From positions 2,356,001 to 2,420,000 of the forward strand of contig OZ241915.1 in the NCBI GenBank assembly GCA_965203795.1: a DNA stretch of 64,000 bases, written 5' to 3'. The position numbers and the translations under genes are program-made. The DNA comes from CBDBBY01 sp965203795 (GTDB lineage Bacteria; Pseudomonadota; Alphaproteobacteria; Rhodobacterales; Rhodobacteraceae). Each line of letters begins with the position of its first letter. The first letter of the stretch is position 1. The notes under the pieces were generated by a model. That model was not told the DNA's origin, searched no databases, and saw only the letters and a list, made by a program, of their open reading frames with translations. This document shows, piece after piece, positions 1 through 9,190 of this stretch.

Positions 1-23
1 TCGAAGGCCGATCATGTGTGTTT

Positions 24-715
24 TGGGTCAGGCGGCTGCGGCGCGGCAGGCCCTCCAATCGAGGAAGTCGGCCCAGCGGCTGTTGTCGATGCGGCATTCG
101 GCGGCGGGCAGGGCGTTTGCGCCCGCCTTCGACCAGCGGCAGCCCGACCGCTTGAACCGGCTCCCGACGATCCGCTTGCAGGCGCTCTCCACGACCCCGG
201 ACCCGACCGGCAGGCCGCGCTTCCGGCAGGCGTCGCAGCGCATCCGGTCCTTGTTCGCCTCCATGCAGCGGACGCAGACCTCGACGGCCTCGTCGCGGTG
301 GCGGTGCGGCTCGGGGTCGGCGATGGCGGGATCGACCCGCCCGCCGTTCAATTGTACCTTGATCCTCTCCATCCGCGCCTTCCGCCCGGCCCTGCCAGGA
401 GCAAGGGCCCGCATCGCCGCCGCCGCGTATTCAACAGCATGGAGCTGGTCGAGGATGAGGGTCGTCCCCATGCCGGCGAAGACCTCCTCGCAGACGTTCC
501 GGGTCCAGGCCGCCCCGTCGGACAGCGCGACCAGCTCCCCGGCCTCGAACAGGCCCTCCCGGAGCCCGAACCGCTCAAGGCAGGCGGCGAACTCCGACGA
601 CCGGCCGGTGCCGCCTTCCGACCGCGCGCTGTCGATGCGGACGCCGGCCGCGCCGGGGGCTTGCGCTCCCCGGCGTCCGCCCGCTCGAACTCCAGCATCT
701 CCTGGCCGATCCTCG
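24..715 (-). mobile_element. ISKra4-family element, 3' fragment
   Basis: On the minus strand this encodes the C-terminal part of an ISKra4-type transposase. The segment VALSDGAAW is followed by LDQLHAVEYA and, near the end, SGVVESACKRIVGSR and RWSKAGANA; the stop is at 28-30. The element tip TTGGGTCAGGCGG lies at the window edge. The N-terminal half is absent: the reading frame runs directly into an IS21 fragment upstream. A stretch around 640-690 reads better in a neighbouring frame (GERKPPA), so a frameshift is likely. Two further fragments of the same end occur near 17.57 and 40.16 kb. It is inactive as it stands. Confidence 0.75.
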
Positions 716-1488
716 CGCCACGGGGCCGGAAGCTCGGCGTCGAGCGCCTTGACCGGCGCCCCGTTGCGCACCGCCCCCGGCTTCCTCCGGAGCACCGGAA
801 GGTAGTGCAGGATGTCATGGACGGCCTCCCCCTTAGCGAAGCTGCGGGCGTGCTCCGCGACCATCGTCCCGCCGCGACGGATCTCGATCCGGTCCGGCCG
901 GACGAGAATCTCGACCTCCCGCCCCGCTGCGCCGGCGTGGACGCTGCATTGATTCCCGTCGAAGGGCACGAGGCAGGTCGACGTCGCCGAGGTCTGCACC
1001 GCCCGGAAGGATTCGAACGCCCCCCCCCGGAACGGCGCCAGCGAGCTGCGCTCCTCCTCGAACGCCTCAAGGACGCTCCGGCCCTTCGTGTCCGGATGCC
1101 GACGGCGGCCGGCGTCCTCGAGGCACATCGCCTCCAGCCGGGGATTGCACGCCGAAGGCTCAACCGGATGATGGCCGCACATCGCCAGGAACCGCTCGTT
1201 CCAGTCGCGCTCCCCGCCCCGGCGGATCTTGCGGACAGCCGCCCTCATGTTGTCATGGATCCCGCGGCGGCAGGAGCCGCCGAAGAACGCGAACGCACGG
1301 TTGTGCGCGTCGACCAGCATCTCCAGGCTCTCCCGGCGGCAGGGCCGCACGAACGCCTCCGGACCCTCCCGGACTGCCTTCCGCACCGTGTTCCGGAAGA
1401 CCCGCCGCTTCCGCGCGATCGCCTTGATCGGAACCTTGTCCCGGAAATGGTCATTCCGGATCCCCGCAACCGTCTCCAATGCCGACAT
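716..1488 (-). pseudogene. IS21-family istA transposase remnant
   Basis: This is a decayed IstA-type transposase. From the ATG at 1486-1488 the protein shows an N-terminal HTH-like segment (KAIARKRRVFRNTVRKA), then HDNMRAAVRKI, a region resembling the IstA core (ERDWNERFLAMCGHH), and the C-terminal part (STCLVPFDGNQCSVHAG, HDILHYLPVLRRKPGA, RNGAPVKAL). The catalytic centre between the HTH and HDNM is largely missing, and there is another internal deletion after CGHH. At its end the frame passes straight into the ISKra4 fragment, giving one chimeric open frame (28-1710) that is not one functional protein. A second copy of the same 5' part lies at 14.99-16.53 kb. Confidence 0.75.
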
Positions 1489-2305
1489 CCCTTCCCGCCT
1501 CGCACCGCCCAATGCTCGATGCGGGTCCAAAATCCGCAGGGCGCCGACGGGGCGAACCGGGATGGATGAAGCCCGTCGGCAGGAGGGGCCGAAAAGGATG
1601 CCGATCAACAGAATCCAGCATGCCGTTGCGGACTGCCGTCCCGAGGGCGTCCAAATCTGGAACCCGCATCCGCGGAAGCGAACGGCCGAGCGCCGCTTCC
1701 GCCGCCACAAGCAGTGCCTCCAGCTCTGGCGCGCCGGAGCGCGAAGGCTCCCCGACCTCGCGGCAGCACACCCGGCCGCCCTCGCGTCAATACTCCGCGT
1801 GGACGCCGCCGGCCTTGCGGGTCACAGGGGGATGCTCCGCCGCCTCCTCGTCCGTCAAGCCTTGCATATGCGCTACCGCGTCAGGATGGCGGAACTCCGA
1901 ATCCTTCGTCTTGCCTGCCTGATGCCTCCGCTGCTCGCGCCCGGATGCGCGGCGCCCGCCATTCGCGGGTCTTCGGCAGCCGCGCCGGGACCGATCCATC
2001 CCGGCCAGCGGAGGCGCGTTTGCAACCCCCGGCGCGCCGGTCCCGGCCAACACCCGAGACAGCGGAACAGGCTCAACCCAAAAATTTGGACCGCACCATT
2101 CCACACTCAGTTGGTGACACCGGACGCGATGTTGACGCCACGCATTGTGAAGATTACGCACCTTTGTAGGATGTGGCACATTGACGCTGGACTTCAAAAT
2201 TCCGAAAATAAAATCTACGACCATGGCCATTCGGCCGTTCAGGTGCACGAAGCCGTTGTCGCTGGAACTTAATGGTGAAGCAACCAAAACGAAACTGGAC
2301 ATAAG
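1489..2305. other. Region upstream of gajA, no supported gene
   Basis: It begins with the 5' leader of the IS21 fragment, which is also recognisable at 16.45-16.57 kb. Beyond that, minus-strand frames around 1625-2100 look weakly protein-like but broken (for example ELEALLVAAEAALGRSL), which suggests an unidentified gene remnant. The last 150 bp are clearly more A+T-rich and precede gajA. No promoter is clear enough to call. Confidence 0.4.
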
Positions 2306-4450
2306 ATGCATTTGAGCAAGATTAGGATAACTAACTTTCGCCGCTTGGCGGACGCAGTAATTGATCTGGATAGCGACATTTCAATCTTCGTGGGCGCGAA
2401 CAACAGTGGAAAGACGTCTGTCGCTCACGCGATGCAATTCTTCGTCAGGAGTGATCGGGACCGTGTCAGTTTCAGTTTCCACGACATCAGCGCGTGCCGA
2501 TGGAAGGATATCGACGACTTTCAAGCTGGAGAAGAAGGTGCCAACCTTCCTGTGATGTCGGCTGATCTATGGTTTGATGTTGAGCAAGATAATCTCCATC
2601 GCGTTATTGATCTCCTTCCCCACCTTGAGTGGGAAGGATCGAAAGTGGGCATTCGCATCGCATTCGCTCCACGTAATCAAGATGATACCCTGACACGTTT
2701 CAATGCACGCCACGCGATAGCACAGGAGGCGGCGGGCGACGGTGAAGAGCCTTATGATATCCCGCCTAGATCGCTGCGCGAGTTCATCGAAAAGGAATTC
2801 AGAAAAGAGTATGAATTTAAGTACTTTGCCCTTGATAAAGCTCAGTTCAATGATAATTTTCATCCGAACGACGGATACAAACCGCAGGAGCTTCTGCGGG
2901 ATCAGGGGCGTGTCGGCAACGACATTGTCAATTCACTGATCAAGGTCGATTTTCTCGGTGCGCAACGCCATCTTTCGGATAGCGAGGGCGGCGGGCGCGC
3001 CGAGGAGCTATCAAGGCACCTCAGTCGATATTACCGAAGAAACTTGGCACGCCACGAAGATGACTACAACGCGATCAAAGCGCTCGAAGAATCGGAAACG
3101 CGGTTAAACATGCACCTTAAGCAGGTGTTTGCCGACACCCTCAGTCGCTTAGCGCAACTTGGCTATCCTGGGCTGACCAACCCGCGGCTGACGATCAAAT
3201 CTGCGCTCAACCCTGCTACGGTGATGGCCAGCCAGGACGGTGCGCATGTTCACTATGAACTAAACAATGAGGGGCTGACACTCCCCGAAAAATACAACGG
3301 CCTTGGCTTCAAGAACCTGATCTACATGTTCGTGGAGCTTCTCGATCTTCATGAACAATGGCGTGCATCTGAAGAAAAGCGCCCGCCGATCCATCTATTG
3401 TTTGTCGAGGAGCCGGAAGCCCACCTGCATGCTCAATTGCAGCAGGTATTCGTCAATAAGATCTTGGAAACCCTGCGGGCCGGGGACGATGTGCCTAACG
3501 TGTTCCGAACGCAGTTGGCGCTGACCACACACTCACCGCACATTCTGTACGAATGCAATTTTCGACACGTCCGGTATTTCCGGCGTGGAGGCATAGGGGT
3601 AGAGCAAAATTCGAATGTCTTGGACTTGTCGAAATTTTATCAAGACATAGAAGATCCAAGCCATAATTTTCTGGAGCGGTATCTGAAGCTTACGCACTGC
3701 GATCTATTTTTTGCGGACGCAGCCGTTCTCGTGGAGGGCACTGTTGAGCGTCTGCTAATGCCGCTGATGATTGAGAGGGCCGCGCCCAGACTTCGGTCCT
3801 GTTATCTGAGCGTGCTTGAAATCAATGGCGCTTACGCTCACAAATTCCGCCCGTTAATAGAGTTTCTTGGGATCACTACACTTGTAGTGGCCGACTTGGA
3901 TAGCGTGCACGGGCCTAACGCCGGGGGTAACAGACCTAACTCCACGTGCCTTCCGGAAACACCCGACGCAATCACGTCGAACCAGATGCTTGCGCAATGG
4001 CTTCCTCACAAAAATAGGATCGACGAACTCCTCGAAGCCAATGACGTCGACAAGACCATCCCTGCTGATTGCTTCGAGCTGGGAGCAATTCGAGTCGCCT
4101 ATCCGGGAACGGTTGATTTGGAACTCGGCGGCGAACCGATTCGGCGTGCTGGCCGCACGTTTGAAGTGGCCTTCGCATTCGATAATCTTAAATGGACGCA
4201 GGAGGAGATCAACAATGACCTGAAACTGCGCGTTCGCGAGGCACTGCCACCCGCCGGACTTGCTCAGCGACTGCATGACAAAGTCCACGGGTCGGATTTC
4301 AAGAAGACGGATTTCGCCCTCGCACTGCTTACCAAGGACCCGAATGCTTGGCGCGTGCCCCGCTATATCGACGATGGGCTGCAATGGCTCGCAGACGAGC
4401 TGGGCGTAGCTGTTGACGATGGCGGTCGGCACGAAGGTGACGGCACATGA
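2306..4450 (+). CDS. gajA: Gabija GajA: OLD-family ATPase-nuclease
   Basis: This is the nuclease component of the two-gene Gabija anti-phage system. GajA proteins fuse an ABC/SMC-like ATPase to a TOPRIM nuclease and nick phage DNA when nucleotide pools fall. Visible motifs are Walker A GANNSGKTS (30-38), an ABC-signature-like GLGFKNLIYM (332-341), Walker B LLFVEEPEAHLH (364-375), a THSPH switch (about 408), and a TOPRIM domain with Glu477 in VLVEGTVERL and the acidic pair in LVVADLD (Asp530, Asp532). At 714 aa it is longer than the founding GajA of about 578 aa. The stop overlaps the gajB start (ATGA), so translation is probably coupled. G+C is visibly lower than in the surroundings and both flanks carry IS debris, which suggests horizontal transfer. 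The gene looks intact. Confidence 0.88.
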   Translation: MHLSKIRITNFRRLADAVIDLDSDISIFVGANNSGKTSVAHAMQFFVRSDRDRVSFSFHDISACRWKDIDDFQAGEEGANLPVMSADLWFDVEQDNLHRVIDLLPHLEWEGSKVGIRIAFAPRNQDDTLTRFNARHAIAQEAAGDGEEPYDIPPRSLREFIEKEFRKEYEFKYFALDKAQFNDNFHPNDGYKPQELLRDQGRVGNDIVNSLIKVDFLGAQRHLSDSEGGGRAEELSRHLSRYYRRNLARHEDDYNAIKALEESETRLNMHLKQVFADTLSRLAQLGYPGLTNPRLTIKSALNPATVMASQDGAHVHYELNNEGLTLPEKYNGLGFKNLIYMFVELLDLHEQWRASEEKRPPIHLLFVEEPEAHLHAQLQQVFVNKILETLRAGDDVPNVFRTQLALTTHSPHILYECNFRHVRYFRRGGIGVEQNSNVLDLSKFYQDIEDPSHNFLERYLKLTHCDLFFADAAVLVEGTVERLLMPLMIERAAPRLRSCYLSVLEINGAYAHKFRPLIEFLGITTLVVADLDSVHGPNAGGNRPNSTCLPETPDAITSNQMLAQWLPHKNRIDELLEANDVDKTIPADCFELGAIRVAYPGTVDLELGGEPIRRAGRTFEVAFAFDNLKWTQEEINNDLKLRVREALPPAGLAQRLHDKVHGSDFKKTDFALALLTKDPNAWRVPRYIDDGLQWLADELGVAVDDGGRHEGDGT

Positions 4451-6327
4451 TAAGCCGTATCGGAAAGCCCGATACAGATGCCGATAGAGCTCTGCACGGG
4501 CGGCTTGCCGACGACGGCATCCGCCATTTCGTGATGGTTGCTGGGGCAGGTTCAGGGAAAACAACGTCGCTCATCAAAGCTCTTGCGCGGATCGAGCAAA
4601 CCCAAGGGCAAGCCCTGCGCCGGAACGGACAGCAGGTCGCCTGCATCACTTACACGGAAGTTGCTGTTAAAGAAATCCGCGGCGATGTCGGAAACGACGA
4701 GCTGTTCCATGTTTCGACCATTCACAGCTTCCTTTGGGCCGTGATCAAGCCGTTTCAAAACAATCTTCGCGAATGGGTCAGTAACCGGCTGAGTGAGAAG
4801 ATCGCCGAAGAACAGGAAAGGTTCGACAATCCACGAACGGGAGAACCGGCGAAAGAGCGCGCCAGAGAAAAAATTGATCGGTACACAAGCCAGCTTGATG
4901 AAATCGGCTCGGTCAAGAGCTTTCGCTATGGAACCGGCAGCGATTACTCGAACGGCGTCCTTGGCCACAGCGACATCTTGAAAATCGGCCCTGAATTCAT
5001 CGGCAATCACCGGTTGATGCGGAATGTTCTAACGCGACGTTTCCCTGTCATCTTTGTGGATGAGAGCCAGGACACCGACCCCGCCTTCGTTGAAGCTCTC
5101 CGACAAGTGGCGCGTGAAGTGCCGAACGGCTTTTGTCTCGGTTTCTTCGGCGACCCGATGCAAAAGATATACATGCAGGGTGCTGGCCAAATCCCGCTCG
5201 ATGACGGGTGGCAGGAACTGAGGAAACTTGAGAACTTCCGATGCCCGCAATTTGTGCTTCGTGTCATCAACAAAATTAGGGCGGAAGATGACGGGCTCGA
5301 GCAAACTCGGGGACGCCGTACAGTAGTGAACGGCGAACAGGTTCCTATTGCAGGTACTGCCAGGGTACTGATACTGCCTGCCGATGCCCGGCGGCAGGAG
5401 CGGCTTGAAAGCGCCCGTCGCTGCCTTGCCGACACGGATGGAGATGAAGGTTGGCTTGCGGAAGAGGATGATGACACGCTTAGACTATTGGTACTGGTCC
5501 ATCGTATGGCTGCAAGTCGGTTGGGATTTCCAAACCTCTACAGCGCCCTGAACGACAAATCGCCGGATGACCTGAAATCCGGCTTGATTGACGGTACGGC
5601 GTGGGTGCTGCATCCCTTCCTTTCCTACGTTCTGCCCGTCGTCCTTGCGCAACAGGAGGGGCGGAAATTCGACATAATGCGTCTTCTGCGCAGGCATTGT
5701 CCGCGGTTGCAGCCCAGCGCGTTGGCCGATGAAGATATAACCGAGCTATTGAATCAACTGCAAGCTGCGACCATCGAACTAGTGGCAAAGTTAAACAACA
5801 ATAATGGCGCGTGCATCGGTGATGTCGCCCTGTTTCTGCACGAGAATCACATCGTAGATTTCGATGAGCAGTACGTGGAATTGATCGGACTCTATCAAAA
5901 TGACGAACCGGTGGCCAATCCCGAGAACGACAACGCGACGATGCGTTTCATGCGGTGCCCCGCGGCTGAGCTCTGGGGCTACCGAAAGTATATAGAGAAT
6001 CTTTCTCCGTTCGCGACACAGCAAGGAATTAAGGGTGCGGAGTTCGAAAAAGTGCTGGTTGTTGTCGATGATCAGAAAGGACCATCTCCGGCATTTTCCT
6101 ATGGAAAGTATTTTGGTGTAACACCGCTTTCTAACAGGGATCGAGAGAATATCGCGGCAGAAAGAGATTCTGTCATCGATCGAACACGGCGCTTGTTCTA
6201 TGTTTGCTGCTCACGGGCTCTATCCAACCTAGCCGTAGTCATCTTTGCGGAAAATACGAAAGCGATGCGCGACGCGATCGTCGCAAAGGGTTTCTTTGAG
6301 CCGGATTGCGTTTTCGTTCTCGATTAG
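4447..6327 (+). CDS. gajB: Gabija GajB: UvrD-like helicase
   Basis: This is the superfamily 1A helicase partner of GajA and completes a Gabija system. Motifs are Walker A AGAGSGKTT (32-40), motif Ia CITYTEVAVKEI, motif II VDESQD (204-209), motif III GFFGDPMQKIY (about 233-243), and a C-terminal motif VI RTRRLFYVCCSRA (about 577-589). Length is 626 aa against about 494 aa for the founding GajB. The start ATG overlaps the gajA stop by 4 bp. In the family GajB binds the GajA tetramer and hydrolyses nucleotides or DNA ends to help activate cleavage; that role is inferred here from family and context. No frameshift is seen. Confidence 0.88.
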   Translation: MISRIGKPDTDADRALHGRLADDGIRHFVMVAGAGSGKTTSLIKALARIEQTQGQALRRNGQQVACITYTEVAVKEIRGDVGNDELFHVSTIHSFLWAVIKPFQNNLREWVSNRLSEKIAEEQERFDNPRTGEPAKERAREKIDRYTSQLDEIGSVKSFRYGTGSDYSNGVLGHSDILKIGPEFIGNHRLMRNVLTRRFPVIFVDESQDTDPAFVEALRQVAREVPNGFCLGFFGDPMQKIYMQGAGQIPLDDGWQELRKLENFRCPQFVLRVINKIRAEDDGLEQTRGRRTVVNGEQVPIAGTARVLILPADARRQERLESARRCLADTDGDEGWLAEEDDDTLRLLVLVHRMAASRLGFPNLYSALNDKSPDDLKSGLIDGTAWVLHPFLSYVLPVVLAQQEGRKFDIMRLLRRHCPRLQPSALADEDITELLNQLQAATIELVAKLNNNNGACIGDVALFLHENHIVDFDEQYVELIGLYQNDEPVANPENDNATMRFMRCPAAELWGYRKYIENLSPFATQQGIKGAEFEKVLVVVDDQKGPSPAFSYGKYFGVTPLSNRDRENIAAERDSVIDRTRRLFYVCCSRALSNLAVVIFAENTKAMRDAIVAKGFFEPDCVFVLD

Positions 6328-6863
6328 ATACTCAATCACTGATGGCCGTGGTTCTAGCAACGTGAGTTCGCTGTTTTGTCTTCCAAGCAAATCCGAGCAC
6401 TTTGAGTGCCTTTGGCCTTCATCAGATATGCGCTATGCCCCAGTAGTTTTGGAAACACGGAGAATGGTCCTACGAGCAGGCAAGTCGTGTGCCAGCGTTG
6501 ATCGTCTGTGGATCGGCATGATTTTTGGCCCCTGATCGGTTGCAACCGGTGCCCTTGTTGTCCCCTCCTTTCTGCGCGGCGGGCGGAACTGAACCCGTCC
6601 CCTTGGAATCGGCCTCCCCGGGGGCAAAAAAGGATGCCAACATGGGGGCCGAGAATGGAGCTTATTAACATGAACTTTGTCACTCAATGGCGGATCAATC
6701 TGCCCGAGGTTTGGCAATTTCTGTAATCCAACAGGAAGGCGGCCGACGATGGCCTCAACGGTCCCGTAGCGGCATCGTCGACCGACGCACAAATACTGCG
6801 CAGATTTGGCCCACCAGACAGTCGTTCCCTACAGCTGCTCGCGCCGACCGCCCTGCATGGATG
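6328..6863. other. Intergenic region with IS21-leader-like repeats
   Basis: No gene is supported. Two blocks, at about 6515-6595 read on the minus strand and 6605-6630 read on the plus strand, resemble the leader of the IS21 fragments at 1.55-1.61 and 16.53-16.60 kb. The shared pattern is a G-rich run, then GGGGCAAAAAAGGATGCC-like text. They are probably leftovers of an excised or decayed IS21-like end just downstream of the Gabija operon. Confidence 0.3.
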
Positions 6864-8003
6864 CTAATCGACAATTAAGCCGTGCTTCGGAAGGAGGTCA
6901 CGTAGCACATAAGTTCGATGCAACGAGGCGGCCTGATAGAAGCGCCAAATCGACATGCCCAGAGCGTGCCTGAAGTCCTCGGCACCATTCAATTCTTCCC
7001 ACTGCCTGTTCCAGTTCTCGCCTTCATAGTCCGGAATTTCCTCGCCTCCACCACCGAGCACAGCACCTGCCCGCGCAGCCGTCTCCCAAGCCTCAATACG
7101 TCCTGCCTTTTCGGCCTGTGTCCGCAGAATTCCTTCCACACTGGGCGCGACGGCATCGAATTCCAAGCCGCCTCCGTCAAAAACGTCCGGGCGCCGGTCA
7201 GCGAACTGACGAAACATGTCGTGCAAGGCTCTGCAACACGCCAGATAATCTGAAGGGTTGTTCCGCGCATTTCGTATCTCCGCGACCGCGTCCGGCCGCT
7301 CGTAATCGAAACTCCAGACGAGATACGGCCGGTCGGGCAACGTGGCGACCGATCCATGCCCCAGCGCTCCCGAAAACTGTTCTGCCGCCCAGCCCATGGC
7401 ACTAGCCTTGATGTTGGCCAGCAAACCGCCGTGCTCCCCTCTCCGATCAAAGAACGACTGGGCTTTTTGTTTGACGTAGTCCTCCATTCGAGGCAACAAA
7501 TCCTCTACCGGATTGTCAAGACCCTCTACGTTTTCGTGGTAGCGGAAGCTGTCGTTGTTGACCTTGTTGCCGCGGGAGCTGACCCCGGAAAAACCGTAGT
7601 GCGAAAACGTGTCGGCATAGACATGGGCGGTTATTCCAAGAAGCTGCAACGCGAAATCACGATCCGAAAGGGCCAAGTGGTGATCGCGCATCTCCCGTGC
7701 GATCTCGCTGTCAATGCGGCATTTGAGACGCTCCGTGTAGGAATCGCCAATATTGCCCGGAAGGAAGTGGAACGGCACCCATACGCGGCGCTGATCGTGT
7801 TCATCAAGGTTGTCGCGATCAAGCAAATGATGAACGGTGGCTTCCGTATCAATACGCGCGCCGTCTTGGAAATCCACATGGGCCTGCGCAACGTTGTCGT
7901 CGACAAATTGCGCTGCAGTCGCGATTTCTTGGGCTGCTTCTTGTCCGATGCCCGCCGCGCGGGCCAAAGTATAGGTTCCGTGGTAGTGCATGTCGATTTG
8001 CAT
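6864..8003 (-). CDS. DUF6765 family protein
   Basis: This 379-aa protein belongs, as I read it, to the DUF6765 family, whose members start with an MQIDxHY-type segment and contain an AAQFVDD motif and VWVPFHFLPGN. All three are present at about residues 1-8, 31-37 and 74-84. A histidine- and aspartate-rich motif (AHVYADTFSHYGFSG, about 126-140) recalls metal ligands of all-helical phospholipase C/P1-nuclease-like folds; that comparison is my inference. No signal peptide is visible. The ATG at 8001-8003 has a good ribosome site (GAAAGGA) about 8 nt upstream. It stands alone between Gabija and an IS1634 remnant. Function unknown. Confidence 0.7.
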   Translation of the reverse strand: MQIDMHYHGTYTLARAAGIGQEAAQEIATAAQFVDDNVAQAHVDFQDGARIDTEATVHHLLDRDNLDEHDQRRVWVPFHFLPGNIGDSYTERLKCRIDSEIAREMRDHHLALSDRDFALQLLGITAHVYADTFSHYGFSGVSSRGNKVNNDSFRYHENVEGLDNPVEDLLPRMEDYVKQKAQSFFDRRGEHGGLLANIKASAMGWAAEQFSGALGHGSVATLPDRPYLVWSFDYERPDAVAEIRNARNNPSDYLACCRALHDMFRQFADRRPDVFDGGGLEFDAVAPSVEGILRTQAEKAGRIEAWETAARAGAVLGGGGEEIPDYEGENWNRQWEELNGAEDFRHALGMSIWRFYQAASLHRTYVLRDLLPKHGLIVD

Positions 8004-8423
8004 CGATCAGTCCTTTCGTATCTATGCCGAGTTCCATTCTAGTCAGGCCGACCGTCCGGGCAACACAACGCGGCCTCGGAATTGGATATGGGTCCGCCGC
8101 GTCAGAATTCAAGGGGATCGCGCATGGTTTGAATACGGTGCCTGTGCACCCATGCTAATTTACTATAAATGTTAGCTTTTTCGTGACCCCGCGCGATGGG
8201 TTGACCATCGGCGCAAGTACCCTCGGGTGCCTCGGGTCCATCTGGTTGGTTATTCGGAAGTTCCGCACGATTTTGAAGCCACTTTCAAAATTCTGTGCTT
8301 TCACAACAAGGGGTTGACGCGGATCCGGGCCGGTTTCCAGTTTGCAAATCGTAGACATGGATATTTCAAATAAACTCCTCTTTTGCATTGCAAAAGCGAC
8401 ATTTGAGTGATACATGCATGGTC
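8004..8423. other. Gap between DUF6765 gene and IS1634 remnant
   Basis: No gene is supported. At about 8370-8386 there is a near-perfect palindrome (CTTTTGCATTGCAAAAG) close to the start of the IS1634 fragment, which may belong to that element's end. The rest is moderately A+T-rich and may hold the promoter of the DUF6765 gene. Confidence 0.3.
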
Positions 8424-9019
8424 ATGTATATCGACTCCGTTCCGAACCGCGGCTCGAGGTCCACGATCCTGATCCAGGAATCCTACCGCGAGGGCGGCAA
8501 GGTCAAAAAACGCACCCTTGCCAACATCACCAAGCTGCCCGAGCCCATGATCGGGCGGGTCCGCGCCCTGCTGCGCGGATCCGCCGTCGCCGACACCCCC
8601 GGCGGCGGGCTCGATGGCGCGTTCCGGATCGCCCGGGCGCTGCCGCACGGGAACGCCGCCGCCATCCTCGTGGCCCTGTGCGCCTGCTGATCTGCATGCT
8701 CGCGCAACGCGTCGAGATGCACATGCGGAAGGCGCTCGCACCGCTGCTGTTCGACGACGAGGACGGCCCGGTCCGGGAATCGCCCGTCGCCAAGGCGGAG
8801 CGCTCGCCGCGGGCCCGGCGGAAGGCGGCCGCGAAGCGCGCCCGCTCCGGCGAGGCCGTCCACGACTTCCGGGGCCTGCTACGGCATCTCGGAACCCTCA
8901 CGATGAACCGGATCGAACCCTTCGGGCAAGGCAGGCGGGGGTTCGACCTTCCCTCGTCGCCGACGCCGATCCAGGACCGGGCCCTGCGGCTGCTGAACGC
9001 GAAGCTCGCCGGGCGGTAG
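8424..9019 (+). pseudogene. IS1634-family transposase, internally deleted
   Basis: The N-terminus is typical of IS1634 transposases (MYIDSVPNRG, then SYREGGKVKKRTLANITKLP and RVRALLRG). After a stop and frame change at about 8688 the C-terminal part follows (MLAQRVEMHMRKALAPLLFD, HDFRGLLRHLGTLT, TPIQDRALRLLNAKL). The long catalytic DDE middle is missing. Three other fragments of this family occur in the window, at 16.57, 28.18 and 41.72 kb. None is complete. Confidence 0.8.
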
Positions 9020-9190
9020 CCTCCCCCATCGCATTGTGTCCAGAAACGGCGCGGCCGGAATCCCGAAATGTGCCGAACGTTCAAACGGTTGTCCGAAAAA
9101 TCCTCACGGAACTTCCGGTTATTCCAACGCTACGCGGGAAGATTTCGCTGGCTGCACACCAACAGTCAGCACAGCTCAAACTGAAAAGCT

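Noticed and set aside
16..1569. A 517-codon plus-strand frame opposite the transposon remnants
   Set aside because: No recognisable domain; the opposite strand encodes identifiable IS21 and ISKra4 segments.
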